A DNA stretch of 64,000 nt, taken from Prosthecomicrobium pneumaticum (GTDB taxonomy: Bacteria > Pseudomonadota > Alphaproteobacteria > Rhizobiales > Kaistiaceae). A program made the translations under genes and the position numbers. The DNA lies in NCBI RefSeq assembly GCF_014199915.1, contig NZ_JACHOO010000004.1, forward strand, positions 166,024 through 230,023, in the 5' to 3' direction. Below, in pieces: positions 25,662 to 37,742 of this stretch (positions are counted from its first letter, which is position 1; every line of letters begins with the position of its first letter). The notes beneath the pieces were generated by a model, which had not been told where the DNA came from, made no database searches, and saw nothing but the letters and a program-made list of their open reading frames with translations.

Positions 25662-25910
25662 TCAGAGCGCGCCCATGCCGGCGCTCTCTTCCGCCGAGGT
25701 GCCGAGCGGTTCGGGGCAAGTGACCAGCGCGCCGCTCTCGGCGAGAATCTTGCGCACCAGCGTGAAGCACACGGTGCATTGCGCCCGCACACCGAGTTCA
25801 CGGTAGACGCGGGCCGGCGTCAGCGGACGGCCCGGAGACGCGGCGGCGATTTCCGCCGCCGTCTCCAGGATGATCCGCTTGGTGAGCACATTGCAGGAGC
25901 AGACGATCAT
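25662..25910 (-). CDS. BFD-like [2Fe-2S] ferredoxin
   Basis: An 82-residue protein with the four cysteines of the bacterioferritin-associated ferredoxin fold: CSC at residues 4-6 (MIVCSCNVLTKR) and a pair CTVC in RAQCTVCFTLVRKIL near residue 45. Such proteins bind one [2Fe-2S] cluster and help release iron from bacterioferritin or pass electrons. The last ~18 residues (after the helix ending ILAES) are extra and non-conserved looking. No bacterioferritin gene is adjacent. It lies downstream of the cox-type genes on the same strand, and a role in electron transfer or assembly for that enzyme is possible but speculative. Confidence 0.82.
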   Translation of the reverse strand: MIVCSCNVLTKRIILETAAEIAAASPGRPLTPARVYRELGVRAQCTVCFTLVRKILAESGALVTCPEPLGTSAEESAGMGAL

Positions 25911-26012
25911 GACGGCCTTCGAACCGGGCGAATGGAGCTAAACTAGGGTCTCTGCCTCAACTATTCCAGCCGGACCCCACCGATTCACCCGGTTCGCGAT
26001 GCCGCGACCGCC

Positions 26013-26816
26013 TCAGCCGGCCCAGCCGCCGACCGCGCGCTTCGCCATCACGGTGACGAGATTGGCGCGATAGGCCGCCGACCCGTGGATGTCGGCGAGC
26101 ATGCCCGCCGGGTCGATCGAGACCCCGTCGAGCGCCGACGGGGTCGGGTTCGCGGCGAGCGCCGCCTCGATCGCCTCGGCGCGGAACACGCCATCCGAGC
26201 CCGCGCCGGTGACCGCGACGCGGATCGAGCCGTCCTTCATCTGCGCCGCGAACACGGCGGTGAGCGCATAGCGCGAGGCGGGGTGGCGGAACTTCTGGTA
26301 ATCGGCCCTGGCCGGGATGGGGAAGCTCACCCGCGTGATGATCTCGCCCTCTTCGAGCGCCGTGGTGAAGAGGCCCTGGAAGTACTCCTCCGCCGCGATC
26401 GACCGCTTGGTGGTGTGCACGGTCGCGCCGAGGCCGAGCACGGCGGCCGGATAGTCGGCCGCCGGGTCGTTGTTGGCGAGCGAGCCGCCGAGCGTGCCGA
26501 GATGGCGGACCGCCGGATCGCCGACGAGGCCGGCGAGCTTCGCGAGCGCGGGAATGGCGCGCGCCACCTCGGCAGAGGTCGCGACGGTCGCGTGGGTCGT
26601 GCCGGCGCCGATCGTCACCGCGTCGGCCGTCACCTCGATGCCCTTCAGCTCGGCAAGGCGTGAAAGGTCGATCAGGTCGGTCGGCGCCGCGAGCCGCTGC
26701 TTCATCGTCGGCAGCAGCGTCTGGCCGCCGGCGAGGAACCGCGCCTCGGAAGCGCCCGAGAACAGGCTCGCGGCTTCGGCGAGCGTCGACGGGCGATGAT
26801 AGGTGGTCTCGTACAT
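26013..26816 (-). CDS. coxM: CO dehydrogenase-type medium subunit (FAD-binding)
   Basis: A 267-residue FAD subunit of a molybdenum hydroxylase. It shows the FAD-binding loops ARFLAGGQTLLPTMKQRL (about residues 27-44) and TLGGSLANNDPAADYP (about 110-125), and the C-terminal CO_deh_flav_C domain (FRHPASRYALTAVFAA). The ATG at 26816 was chosen because it gives the conserved MYETTYHRPSTLAEA start; the longer frame adds only Arg-rich shadow. It follows coxL by 22 bp. Subunit order S-L-M on one strand is the form II arrangement. Confidence 0.92.
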   Translation of the reverse strand: MYETTYHRPSTLAEAASLFSGASEARFLAGGQTLLPTMKQRLAAPTDLIDLSRLAELKGIEVTADAVTIGAGTTHATVATSAEVARAIPALAKLAGLVGDPAVRHLGTLGGSLANNDPAADYPAAVLGLGATVHTTKRSIAAEEYFQGLFTTALEEGEIITRVSFPIPARADYQKFRHPASRYALTAVFAAQMKDGSIRVAVTGAGSDGVFRAEAIEAALAANPTPSALDGVSIDPAGMLADIHGSAAYRANLVTVMAKRAVGGWAG

Positions 26817-26838
26817 GGCTCTTCCTCTCGCCTCTTCT

Positions 26839-29208
26839 CTATTCCGCGGCCATTGCCGGCGCCGCCGCGCGATAGGCTTCCCAGACGCGCGCCGGGGTCG
26901 CCGGCATGGCGATGTCGCGAATGCCGAGCGCGTCGGTGATCGCATTGATCACCGCCGGCGGCGAGCCGATCGCGCCCGCCTCGCCGCAGCCCTTCATGCC
27001 GAGCGGATTGCCCGGGCAGATCGTTTCGGTCGTCATCAGCCGGAAGGAGGGCAGATCGTCCGCCCGCGGCATGGCGTAGTCCATATAGGAGCCGGTCATC
27101 AACTGGCCGCTCTCCCGGTCGTAGACCGCTTCCTCGAGCAGGGCCTGGCCGATGCCCTGCGCGATGCCGCCATGGACCTGGCCCTCGACGATCATCGGAT
27201 TGATGATCTTGCCGAAATCGTCGGCGGCGACGAACTGCACGATCTCCGTCTTGCCGGTACCGGGATCGATCTCGACCTCGCAGACATAGGTGCCGGCCGG
27301 AAAGGTGAAGTTGGTTGGATCGTAGAAGGCGCCCTCCTTGAGGCCCGGCTCCATGCCGGCCGGCAGCGAATGGCCGGTATAGGCGGCGAGCGCCACCTCG
27401 AGGAAGCTCTTCTCGCGATCGGTGCCGGCGACCTTCAGCTTGCCGTCCTCGATCACGATGTCGCTCTCGTCCGCCTCGAGCAGGTGCGCCGCGATCTTCT
27501 TCGCCTTCGCCTCGACCTTGTCGAGCGCCTTGACGATCGCGCTCATGCCGACCGCACCGGAGCGCGAGCCATAGGTGCCCATGCCGAACTGCACCTTGTC
27601 GGTGTCGCCATGGACGATCGCGATCTTGTCGATGCCGATGCCGAGCCGGTCGTTGACGAGCTGGGCGAAGGTCGTCTCGTGGCCCTGGCCGTGTGCATGA
27701 CTGCCGGTCAGCACCTCGACCGTGCCGACCGGATTGACGCGCACCTCGGCCGATTCCCAGAGACCGACGCCGGCGCCGAGCGAGCCGACCGCGGCCGACG
27801 GGGCGATGCCGCAGGCCTCGATATAGCAGGAGAGGCCGATGCCGCGGAGCTTGCCGCGGCGCGCCGCCTCGGCCTTGCGGGCGCCGAAGCCGGCATAGTC
27901 GGCCGCGGCGAGCGCGGCATCGAGCGTCGCGTCGTAATCGCCGGCGTCATAGGCCATGATCACCGGGGTCTGGTGCGGGAAGGTGCGGATGAAGTTCTTC
28001 CGCCGCAATTCGGCCGGATCGACGCCGAGCTCGCGCGCCGCCGTCTCCATCATCCGCTCGACGAGATAGGTCGCCTCCGGCCGGCCGGCGCCGCGATAGG
28101 CGTCGACCGGCGCGGTGTTGGTGTAGATCGCGTCCACCTCGCAATAGATCGCCGGGATGTCGTACTGGCCCGACAGGAGCGTCGCGTAGAGATAGGTCGG
28201 CACGCAGGAGGAGAAGGTCGACATATAGGCGCCGATATTGGCGCGGGTCGCGACCTTGAAGCCGATGATGCGATGGTCGGCGTCGAAGGCCATCTGCGCA
28301 TGGGTGAGATGATCGCGGCCATGGGCGTCGACCATGAAGGATTCGGAGCGGTCGGCCGTCCATTTCACCGGCCGGCCGCCGATCCGCTTCGAGGCCCAGA
28401 GGCAGGCGGTCTCTTCCGGATAGATGAAGATCTTCGAGCCGAAGCCGCCGCCGACATCGGGCGCCACGACGCGCAGCTTGTGCTCCGGCGCGATGCCGAC
28501 GAAGGCCGAGAGCACCAGCCGCGCGACATGCGGGTTCTGCGAGGTGTTGTAGAGGGTGAAATGCTCCTCGGCGGGATCGTAGGAACCGATCGCCGAGCGC
28601 GGTTCGATGGCGTTCGGCACCAGCCGGTTGTTGGCGATGTCGAGGGTGACGAGATGGGCGGCGCGGGCGAGCGCGGCGTCCGTCGCCGCGGCATCGCCGA
28701 GCGACCATTCGTAGATGATGTTGCGCGGCGCTTCCGGATGGATCTGCGGCGCGTCCGGATCGGTCGCCCGGGCGAGGTCGACCACCGCCGGCAGTTCCTC
28801 ATAGGTGACGTCGACGAGCTCGGCGGCGTCGCGTGCCTGGTTCTTCGTCTCCGCGACGACGATCGCCACCTGGTCGCCGACATGGCGGGCGACGTCGCGG
28901 GCGATCGCCGGATGGGCGCCGGCCTTCATCGGCGTGCCGTCCTTCGAATGGATCATCCAGCCGCAGATCAGCCCGCCGATCTTGTCGGCGGCGAGGTCTG
29001 CGCCGGTCAGCACGTCGATGACGCCCGGCGCGGCCTTGGCGCGGCTCGTATCGATCGCGACGATCCGGGCGTGCGCGTGCGGCGAGCGGACGAACACCGC
29101 CTGGGCCGTCTTCGACGGGGCCATGTCGTCCGTGTAGCGGCCGCGGCCGGTGATGAAGCGCTTGTCCTCTTTCCTGAGAACCCGTGCGCCGATGCCTTCG
29201 ACACCCAT
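26839..29208 (-). CDS. coxL: Molybdenum hydroxylase large subunit, CoxL form II type
   Basis: A 789-residue molybdopterin-binding catalytic subunit of the xanthine oxidase family. The active-site loop reads AYRGAGR near residue 370, the form II signature; form I CO dehydrogenase has AYXCSFR with a catalytic Cys, which is absent. Other signatures are GVGGGFGSK-like ([16 protein letters not shown]) and the C-terminal [19 protein letters not shown] with its catalytic Glu. It oxidises an unknown substrate using Mo-cofactor, with electrons passing to CoxS and CoxM. CO oxidation should not be assumed. No cofactor-insertion genes (coxD/E/F) are adjacent. Confidence 0.93.
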   Translation of the reverse strand: MGVEGIGARVLRKEDKRFITGRGRYTDDMAPSKTAQAVFVRSPHAHARIVAIDTSRAKAAPGVIDVLTGADLAADKIGGLICGWMIHSKDGTPMKAGAHPAIARDVARHVGDQVAIVVAETKNQARDAAELVDVTYEELPAVVDLARATDPDAPQIHPEAPRNIIYEWSLGDAAATDAALARAAHLVTLDIANNRLVPNAIEPRSAIGSYDPAEEHFTLYNTSQNPHVARLVLSAFVGIAPEHKLRVVAPDVGGGFGSKIFIYPEETACLWASKRIGGRPVKWTADRSESFMVDAHGRDHLTHAQMAFDADHRIIGFKVATRANIGAYMSTFSSCVPTYLYATLLSGQYDIPAIYCEVDAIYTNTAPVDAYRGAGRPEATYLVERMMETAARELGVDPAELRRKNFIRTFPHQTPVIMAYDAGDYDATLDAALAAADYAGFGARKAEAARRGKLRGIGLSCYIEACGIAPSAAVGSLGAGVGLWESAEVRVNPVGTVEVLTGSHAHGQGHETTFAQLVNDRLGIGIDKIAIVHGDTDKVQFGMGTYGSRSGAVGMSAIVKALDKVEAKAKKIAAHLLEADESDIVIEDGKLKVAGTDREKSFLEVALAAYTGHSLPAGMEPGLKEGAFYDPTNFTFPAGTYVCEVEIDPGTGKTEIVQFVAADDFGKIINPMIVEGQVHGGIAQGIGQALLEEAVYDRESGQLMTGSYMDYAMPRADDLPSFRLMTTETICPGNPLGMKGCGEAGAIGSPPAVINAITDALGIRDIAMPATPARVWEAYRAAAPAMAAE

Positions 29209-29290
29209 CCTTCGTTCCTCCCTGAACCTGGACGGAGACGGCGCCCTCCCGCGCCGTCTTCGATGACGCGTCTTTCGTTCCGTCGCCCGG

Positions 29291-29779
<489 letters not shown>

Positions 29780-29854
29780 GCCATTTCCTCCTTCTTTCGG
29801 GCGACCGTCGCGCCGGCGCCCCTCATTCGATCCGTGCGATCCGTCGCGCCGCGG

Positions 29855-30547
29855 TCAGCGCGTCATCAGGCCGATGACGACGATGACGGCGACGAGCGCC
29901 AGGAGGCCCCAGACATAGGGGCCGCCGAGGAAGCCGCGCCCGGCGGCGACCTCGATCTCCTCCTCCGCCTCGCGGGCGGCCTCCTCGATCTCCTGCGCGG
30001 CGTGGCGGAGCGTGCCTTCGGGCGCCGCCGGCGCCGGGCCGGCGAGCGGCGGGGCCTCGACGAGCGGCGCATCCGCCTCGGCAACGGGCGCGGCCGCGGC
30101 GGGCGCAGCGGCGCCGACGCGGGCGGCGAAATTGCCGAAGAACTCGTCGGCCATTTTCTTGGCCGTGGAATCGATCAGGCGCGCGCCGAGCTGGGCGAGC
30201 TTGCCGCCGACCTGCGCCTTGACGACATAGGACAGCACGGTGGCGTCGCCGTCCTCGACGAGGCGCACGTCCGCACCGCCCTTCGCGAAGCCGGCGACGC
30301 CCCCCTTGCCCTCGCCGCTGATCGTATAGCCGGCCGGCGGATCGAGATTCTGCAGCGTCACGTCGCCGTTGAAGGTCGCCTTGACCGGGCCGACCTTGGC
30401 AACCACACGCCCGGTCATGGTCGTGTCCGAGGTCTTGTCGAGCAGTTCGCAGCCGGGAATCGAGGCTTTGAGGATTTCCGGGTCGTTGAGCGCGGCCCAG
30501 ACCACCTCCCGGCGGGCCGGGATGCGATATTCGCCGGTCATCTCCAT
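29855..30547 (-). CDS. coxG: CoxG-like SRPBCC protein with C-terminal membrane anchor
   Basis: A 230-residue protein. Residues 1-150 form a START-like domain with the family segments [10 protein letters not shown] and [14 protein letters not shown] and the ending [27 protein letters not shown]. An Ala/Pro/Glu linker follows, then a single hydrophobic helix near the end ([18 protein letters not shown]). CoxG proteins are thought to anchor or assemble the CO-dehydrogenase-type complex at the membrane. It is the first gene of the coxG-S-L-M set. A perfect 14-bp palindrome GTCGGCCGGCCGAC (30562-30575) lies in its leader. The ATG at 30547 gives the conserved [11 protein letters not shown] start. 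Confidence 0.88.
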   Translation of the reverse strand: MEMTGEYRIPARREVVWAALNDPEILKASIPGCELLDKTSDTTMTGRVVAKVGPVKATFNGDVTLQNLDPPAGYTISGEGKGGVAGFAKGGADVRLVEDGDATVLSYVVKAQVGGKLAQLGARLIDSTAKKMADEFFGNFAARVGAAAPAAAAPVAEADAPLVEAPPLAGPAPAAPEGTLRHAAQEIEEAAREAEEEIEVAAGRGFLGGPYVWGLLALVAVIVVIGLMTR

Positions 30548-30725
30548 GTCAGAACTCCTCAGTCGGCCGGCCGACCCGGCTCTCGCACCGCGACCGCGGC
30601 CGCAGTTTTTCCTTTGAACAATGAAGGTTGCACCCCGCCGCGCCGAGAGCAAGGGGGCGCGGGCCTCACCTTTTGGCGCAGCCCGCCGATTGGCTTCCGG
30701 CGCGGCCCCGGCTATGAACCGGGCG

Positions 30726-31673
30726 ATGCGCACGACGCCCCCCGCCCGCCCCTCCGACGACGCCCCGGCTCCGCGCTGGCCGGTGATGCTCGAGACGCCC
30801 GGCTGGCGCGATTTCGCCCTCCTCGATTCGGGCCATGGCCGCAAGCTCGAGCGCTATGGCCCCTACCGCATCGTCCGGCCCGAGGCGCAGGCGCTGTGGT
30901 CGCCGCGGCTCGGCGAGGCGGAATGGGAGCGCGCCGACGCCGTCTTCACCGGCGGCAAGGACGAGGAGGCGGACGGCCGCTGGCGCTATCGCACGCCGCT
31001 TCCCGAGACCTGGCCGATGCGCTGGCGGTGGCCGGACGGCGAGGTGAAATTCCTCGGCCGCTTCACGGCGTTCCGCCATGTCGGCTTCTTCCCCGAGCAG
31101 GAGACGCACTGGATCTGGTTCTCGAAGCTGATCCGCGACGCGCGGCGGCCGCTCAAGGTGCTGAACCTCTTCGGCTATACCGGCATCGCCTCTTTCGTCG
31201 CCGCATCGGCGGGGGCGCAGGTGACGCATGTCGATGCCTCGAAGAAGGCGGTCGGCTGGGCGCGCGAGAACCAGGCACTGTCCGGCATGGAGGAACTGCC
31301 GGTGCGCTGGATCGTCGACGACGCGATGAAGTTCGTCGAGCGCGAGGTGCGGCGCGGTAACCGCTATGACGGCATCATCCTCGATCCGCCGAAATTCGGC
31401 CGCGGGCCGAAGGGCGAGGTGTGGGACATTTTCGAGCATCTGCCGGAAATGATGCGGCTGTGCCGGGCGCTCCTTTCGGACCGGGCGCTGTTCCTGCTCA
31501 TCTCGGCCTATTCGATCCGGGCCTCCTTCATGGCGGTGCACGAACTGACCGCGGAGGTGCTCTCCGGCCTCACGGGCACGCTCGAATCGGGCGAATTGCT
31601 GATCCGCGAGGAGGGCGGCGGACGGGCGCTCTCGACGTCCCTGTTCTCGCGCTGGTCGGCGGGCGGGGTGTAG
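30726..31673 (+). CDS. Class I SAM-dependent rRNA-type methyltransferase
   Basis: About 315 residues resembling the RlmI/RlmK class that methylates cytosine in 23S rRNA, though the protein lacks a PUA domain. The SAM-binding motif is VLNLFGYTGIASFVAASAGA (about residue 140) and the catalytic motif DPPKFGRGPKGEVW with conserved Asp-Pro-Pro-Lys-Phe. The N-terminal LLDSGHGRKLERYGPY is typical of alphaproteobacterial members. The start is uncertain: ATGs at 30621, 30714 and 30726 are all in frame; 30726 best matches the family length. It is divergent from coxG and followed by two palindromic repeats. Confidence 0.82.
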   Translation: MRTTPPARPSDDAPAPRWPVMLETPGWRDFALLDSGHGRKLERYGPYRIVRPEAQALWSPRLGEAEWERADAVFTGGKDEEADGRWRYRTPLPETWPMRWRWPDGEVKFLGRFTAFRHVGFFPEQETHWIWFSKLIRDARRPLKVLNLFGYTGIASFVAASAGAQVTHVDASKKAVGWARENQALSGMEELPVRWIVDDAMKFVEREVRRGNRYDGIILDPPKFGRGPKGEVWDIFEHLPEMMRLCRALLSDRALFLLISAYSIRASFMAVHELTAEVLSGLTGTLESGELLIREEGGGRALSTSLFSRWSAGGV

Positions 31674-31699
31674 CGCGGTGCGGCGTCTCCTCCCCCCAC

Positions 31700-31729
31700 C
31701 CCTACCCTCCCCCACAAGGGGGGAGGGGG
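31700..31729. repeat. REP-like intergenic palindrome (unit 2)
   Basis: CCCTCCCCC / GGGGGGAGGG arms around a short ACAA loop, with a C-rich arm before it. It is arranged head-to-head with unit 3 about 45 bp downstream and resembles unit 1 in the urtB-urtC gap. Confidence 0.55.
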
Positions 31730-31771
31730 TTTGCCGCTCCGCAATCGCGGGCGCCTATCTTGAAGCCGTGC

Positions 31772-31816
31772 GCCCTTTTCCCTCCCCCATCGTGGGGAAG
31801 GGCCGGGCCGGGGGGT
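31772..31816. repeat. REP-like intergenic palindrome (unit 3)
   Basis: CCCTCCCCCAT CG TGGGGAAGGG followed by CCGGGCCGGGGGGTG, in the same orientation as unit 1 and inverted relative to unit 2. Its right end runs into the GTG start region of the next gene, so it may influence translation initiation there. Confidence 0.55.
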
Positions 31817-32633
31817 GAACGTCGTGACCGTCAAGACCGTGACGAGCCTCACCAATCCGACCATCAAGGAGATCCGGGCGCTCGCCCTGCCGAAGAACCG
31901 CAAGGCCTCGGGCCTGTTCGTCACCGAGGGGATGAAGCTCGTCGCCGATGCGGTCGAAGAGAACTGGCCGATCCGGATCCTCGTCTATGGCGCCAAGGTC
32001 GCCGGCCATGCCGTGGTGGGCAAGGTGGCGGCGCGGGCGCAGGCGTCGGGCGGCACCGTGCTCGAAGTGTCGGAGGCGGTGCTTTCGAAGATCACGAGGC
32101 GGGACAACCCGCAGATGGTGGTCGGCGTGTTCGAGCAGCGCTTCATCGGCCGGGAGAGGGTGAAGCCGGGCCGGAGCGGCGTCTGGGTGGCGCTCGAGGG
32201 GATCAAGGATCCCGGCAATCTCGGCACCATCATCCGCACGGTCGATGCGGTCGGGGCGGACGGCGTGATCCTCGTCGGCGACACGGTCGACCCGTTCGGC
32301 GTCGAGGCGGTGCGCGCGACGATGGGCTCGGTCTTCCACGTGCCGCTCGCGCGGATGAGCGCGGCCGAGTTCGCCGCCTGGCGGAAATCCTGGCCGGGGA
32401 TCGTCGTCGGCACGCATCTGTCGGGCCGCGAGGACTATCGCGCCGTAGGCTACGGCAAGCGGCCGACCCTGCTCCTGATGGGGAACGAACAATCGGGCCT
32501 GCCCGATCCGCTCGCCGGGCTCTGCGACCATCTCGTGCGCATCCCGCAGGAGGGCCGCGCCGACAGCCTCAACCTCGCCATCGCGACCGGCATCATGCTC
32601 TACGAGATCCGACGGGAGCGCCTCGCGCTATGA
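31815..32633 (+). CDS. TrmH/SpoU-family RNA 2'-O-methyltransferase
   Basis: A 272-residue SPOUT methyltransferase. The N-terminal substrate-binding domain (TNPTIKEIRALALPKNRKAS) is followed by the SPOUT knot motifs: ALEGIKDPGNLGTIIRTVDA (motif 1), LLLMGNEQSGLPDPL (motif 2) and VRIPQEGRADSLNLAIATGI (motif 3). The RNA target (rRNA or tRNA) is unknown. The start is uncertain because GTG at 31815 and GTG at 31824 both fit, and the first lies inside a palindromic repeat. The stop overlaps the lspA start (ATGA), so the two are coupled. Confidence 0.9.
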   Translation: MNVVTVKTVTSLTNPTIKEIRALALPKNRKASGLFVTEGMKLVADAVEENWPIRILVYGAKVAGHAVVGKVAARAQASGGTVLEVSEAVLSKITRRDNPQMVVGVFEQRFIGRERVKPGRSGVWVALEGIKDPGNLGTIIRTVDAVGADGVILVGDTVDPFGVEAVRATMGSVFHVPLARMSAAEFAAWRKSWPGIVVGTHLSGREDYRAVGYGKRPTLLLMGNEQSGLPDPLAGLCDHLVRIPQEGRADSLNLAIATGIMLYEIRRERLAL

Positions 32634-33127
32634 CCGCCCGCATTCCCGGCCCGCTCTCCCGGCTCGGCCTGTCCGTCGCGCTCGCCGCCTTCCTCCTCGA
32701 CCAGGCGGCGAAGCTGATCGCGAGCCGCGTGCTCGATTACGGCGTGCCCTCCGACCTCGTGCCGGGGCTCCTGTCGCTCCTCCTCATCCACAACACGGGG
32801 ATAGCGTTTTCGATCGGCCACGGGCTCGACAGTCTCGCGCTGATCGTGCTCACCGCGGTGATCACCGTCGCGGTGTTGTGGATATGGCGCGGTGCGACCG
32901 AGGGCGGCCGGCTCGCGACGGTGGGCTTCGCGCTGATCCTCGGCGGGGCGGTCGGCAATCTCGTCGACCGCGTGCTCTACGGCCATGTCGTCGACTTCCT
33001 CTATCTGCATCTCGGCGAGCGGAGCCTGTTCGTCTTCAACCTCGCCGATGTGGCGCTGACCTTCGGGCCGATCCTGCTCGCCGGCGTCCATCTCCTCGGC
33101 TGGGGTGGCGGCCGGCGCACGGGCTGA
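32630..33127 (+). CDS. lspA: Lipoprotein signal peptidase (SPase II)
   Basis: A 165-residue aspartic membrane protease that cleaves prolipoprotein signal peptides. It has four hydrophobic segments, and both catalytic-Asp blocks are present: GGAVGNLVDRVLYGHVVDFL (about residues 104-123) and FVFNLADVALTFG (about 133-145). The early DQAAKLIA and HNTGIAFSI are also family motifs. It is translationally coupled to the upstream methyltransferase by an ATGA overlap. Its position before methylmalonyl-CoA mutase appears incidental. Confidence 0.95.
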   Translation: MTARIPGPLSRLGLSVALAAFLLDQAAKLIASRVLDYGVPSDLVPGLLSLLLIHNTGIAFSIGHGLDSLALIVLTAVITVAVLWIWRGATEGGRLATVGFALILGGAVGNLVDRVLYGHVVDFLYLHLGERSLFVFNLADVALTFGPILLAGVHLLGWGGGRRTG

Positions 33128-33176
33128 GTGGCCCCCGCCGGAAGGCTTATTCGCGCCGGACCGATCGCGCGCTAGA

Positions 33177-34579
33177 ATGGCCATCATGTCCGCGATCGCA
33201 TCCGAGCCGAGCTTTCCCGATCGACCCGAGGCCGCTCTCTGGCGCACCGAGGTGGCGAAGGCGTTGAAGGGCGCGCCCTTCGAGAGCCTCGTCGCGCACA
33301 CCCTCGACGGCATCCCGATCGCACCGCTCTACGATGCGGCGGATACGGTGCCGCTCGGCTCCGCAGAGCGGCGGCCGGGTGCGTGGCGGGTGTTCGAGCG
33401 GATCGACCATCCGGACGGCGCGGCGGCCGCGGCGGCGGCGGAAGTCGCGATCGAGGGCGGCGCGGACGGGATCGCCCTCGTGCTGGAGGGAGCCGCTTCG
33501 GCCCGCGGCTTCGGGGTTCCGGCCGAAGCGCTCGCAAATTTGCTGCGGCCGATGTTGCGCGGTAAGTGCTTGATTCGTATCGATCCCGGCCTCGCCGGCG
33601 AAGCGGCGGTGGCCGGGCTCGGCGCCGCGGCGGCCGAGGACGAGGCGGCGCTGTCGGTCGCGCTCGATTTCGATCCCCTCGGCGCCGCCTTCGCGGCGGG
33701 CCGACCCATTCCGGAGCCGGGCGCGATCGTCGCGACGGCGAAGGCGCTGTGCGCCCGCGGGCTCGCCGGCCCGCTCTTCGCGGCGGACGGCCGGGTCTGG
33801 CACGAGGCGGGTGCGGGCGAGGCGGACGAACTCGGCGCCGTGCTCGCCGGCGCGCTCGCCGCATGGCGCGCTCTCGAAGCCGCCGGCCTTCCGATCGATG
33901 CGGCGCGGCGCCGTCTCTCCTTCGTCCTCGCCGCCGATGCCGATCTCTTCCTCACCGTTGCGAAGCTGCGGGCGCTGCGCCGGCTCTGGGCGCGGATCGA
34001 GACGGCGGCGGGTCTTTCGCCGGCGCCGATCGCGCTCCATGTCGAGACGGCATGGCGGATGGCGACGCGGCAGGATGCCTGGAACGACATGGTGCGGGCG
34101 ACCGTCGCGGTGTTCGGCGCCGCTGCGGGCGGCGCGGATTCGATCGCGGTGCTGCCCTTCACGGCGGCGCTCGGCCTTGCGGAAGACGGCGCCCGCCGCC
34201 TCGCCCGCACCACCCAGCTCGTCCTGCTGCACGAGGCGAAGCTCGCCCGCACCGTCGATCCGGTCGCCGGGGCCGGCGGTTTCGAGGCGCTGACGTCGGC
34301 GCTCGAGACGGCGGGCGCCGCGGCGCTCAGGCGGATCGAGGCGGAAGGCGGGCTCGCCGCGAGCCTCGCCTCGGGCAAGCTCGCCGCCCGGTTCGCGCAG
34401 ACGGCCGCGGCCCGCGCCGCCGCGGTGGCGGAGGGGCGGATGGCGATCATCGGCGTCACCGCGCATCCGCCCGCGGCGGATGAGCCGCCATCGGTGGCGG
34501 CGGGTCTTTCGCCGGCGAAATATCGCCCGGACGGGCGTGTCGCGGCGGCGTTCGAGACGGAGCGGGGAGGGCCGGCGCG

Positions 34580-34583
<4 letters not shown>
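33177..34583 (+). CDS. mutA: Methylmalonyl-CoA mutase small (beta) subunit
   Basis: A 468-residue non-catalytic subunit of the heterodimeric mutase that interconverts succinyl-CoA and methylmalonyl-CoA. It has the TIM-barrel region related to MutB ([26 protein letters not shown] region, [20 protein letters not shown]) but no B12-binding DxHxxG motif. The C-terminus is truncated relative to many MutA proteins, ending after [10 protein letters not shown]. The stop overlaps the large-subunit start by four bases. The start is either ATG 33177 or ATG 33186; no strong ribosome site decides between them. Confidence 0.9.
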
Positions 34584-36748
<2,165 letters not shown>

Positions 36749-36836
36749 GCCTTTGCGCCACCCGGTCGCAAGGCCGCTGCGGAACGGCGGCGGGACGGCA
36801 CCGTTTCCTCGTCACGCGACCGGAACGGAGGACGCC

Positions 36837-37040
36837 ATGTCGACCACCAGCAATCCCCTGATCCCGCCGATCCTGCCGGAGAACGAGGCGGCTGCCGCCA
36901 ACGCGCCCGAGCCGGACAGCGAGCGGGCCGAGGCCGAGAAAGCGCGCGTCGGAAAGCGCCTGATGAAGGAGGGCGCGCTTCCGCTCGGCACGGCCGAGGA
37001 AACGCCCGAAGAGGCCTGCGACCCGCAGGACCACGCCTGA
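36837..37040 (+). CDS. Small acidic protein of unknown function
   Basis: A 67-residue protein, rich in Glu, Ala and Pro with no Cys motif beyond a single Cys near the end (EEACDPQDH). It has no signal peptide and no membrane segment. A CGGAGG ribosome site precedes the ATG. It looks disordered apart from a helix around AEAEKARVGKRLMKEG. The product is unrecognised. Confidence 0.55.
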   Translation: MSTTSNPLIPPILPENEAAAANAPEPDSERAEAEKARVGKRLMKEGALPLGTAEETPEEACDPQDHA

Positions 37041-37068
37041 AGCGCGCAGCCTGGAGCGAGGACCAACA

Positions 37069-37254
37069 ATGCCGCACGATCCGAGAAAGCCGGCCGATGA
37101 CCATCTGCCGATGCCCCCCGAGGTCGACGAGCGGGCGAACCGCGCGATGGGGCCTCATATCTTCGATACCGACGGGCTGCCCGACGACGTCGCCCGCGAT
37201 GTGCCGGCGGCGGAACAGGACGCCGAGGAGCGGGAGGAGGAGGAGCGGGACTGA
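37069..37254 (+). CDS. Small acidic protein of unknown function
   Basis: A 61-residue protein, very acidic and ending in a run of Glu and Arg (REEEERD), probably a charged helix. It follows the previous small gene by 28 bp on the same strand, suggesting a pair. The codon pattern resembles the neighbours. I recognise no family. A 7-bp hairpin begins within its stop codon. Confidence 0.5.
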   Translation: MPHDPRKPADDHLPMPPEVDERANRAMGPHIFDTDGLPDDVARDVPAAEQDAEEREEEERD

Positions 37255-37269
37255 CGGTCTTCGACCGTC
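37253..37269 (+). terminator. Short hairpin at the end of the small acidic gene pair
   Basis: GACGGTC-TTC-GACCGTC, a perfect 7-bp stem with a 3-base loop starting in the TGA stop codon. It is followed by TCCCTC rather than a T-run, so it is a weak terminator candidate only. Confidence 0.3.
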
Positions 37270-37482
37270 TCCCTCGAGCGGCGGTCGGCGCGGAAGAGAG
37301 GGAAAAGGCCTCGCTTCCGGGTCGACGTCTTCGCGCGCGGCTCACCGCCCCTGTGGCGCGGCGGCCGTCCCGGGAGTCGGGACGCGAGCGCTGCGGGTCG
37401 GCCGTCGGAAGTCTCGCCCGCACATCGCCGGAACCGAGCGCCTGCATCGCCGTTCCTGCCGCGCCGGGATGCGAGGTGCGGT

Positions 37483-37725
37483 ATGGACAGGCTCTGGGAC
37501 GTGGAAGCCTATGAAGTGGTGCGCGGTGCGGTCGAGACGGGGCATGTGATCGCCGTCGACCACGAGGCACGGCGGATCAGCATGCTGATCGACGATGCGC
37601 CGGATCCGGACGCGGTGGCGCAGCGCCTGGTCGGGCTTGCCGTGGTGCTTCGCGCCGCGCTGCATTTCGATACGCCCTCGCTCGAGGCGCGGGCCATCCG
37701 CCTGACGCGGCCGAAGGCCGGCTGA
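37483..37725 (+). CDS. Hypothetical small protein
   Basis: An 80-residue reading frame with balanced composition (alternating hydrophobic and polar residues, VIAVDHEARRISMLIDDAPDP, then a helix AVAQRLVGLAVVLRAAL), which looks like a small alpha/beta protein rather than a shadow. No family is recognised. Upstream GAGG at about 37471 could serve as a ribosome site. It converges on the VOC protein gene, 17 bp away. Confidence 0.5.
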   Translation: MDRLWDVEAYEVVRGAVETGHVIAVDHEARRISMLIDDAPDPDAVAQRLVGLAVVLRAALHFDTPSLEARAIRLTRPKAG

Positions 37726-37742
37726 GCCGGGCGGTCGCCGGC

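Noticed and set aside
25911-25960. An AT-containing stretch upstream of the BFD-like gene, considered as an Irr-binding (ICE) box because irr is in the window.
   Set aside because: AGTTTAGCTCCATTCG has only one half resembling TTTAGAA and no inverted partner.
26839-29208. Naming the enzyme an authentic carbon monoxide dehydrogenase.
   Set aside because: The active-site loop is AYRGAGR (form II), lacking the Cys of form I; substrate is not established.
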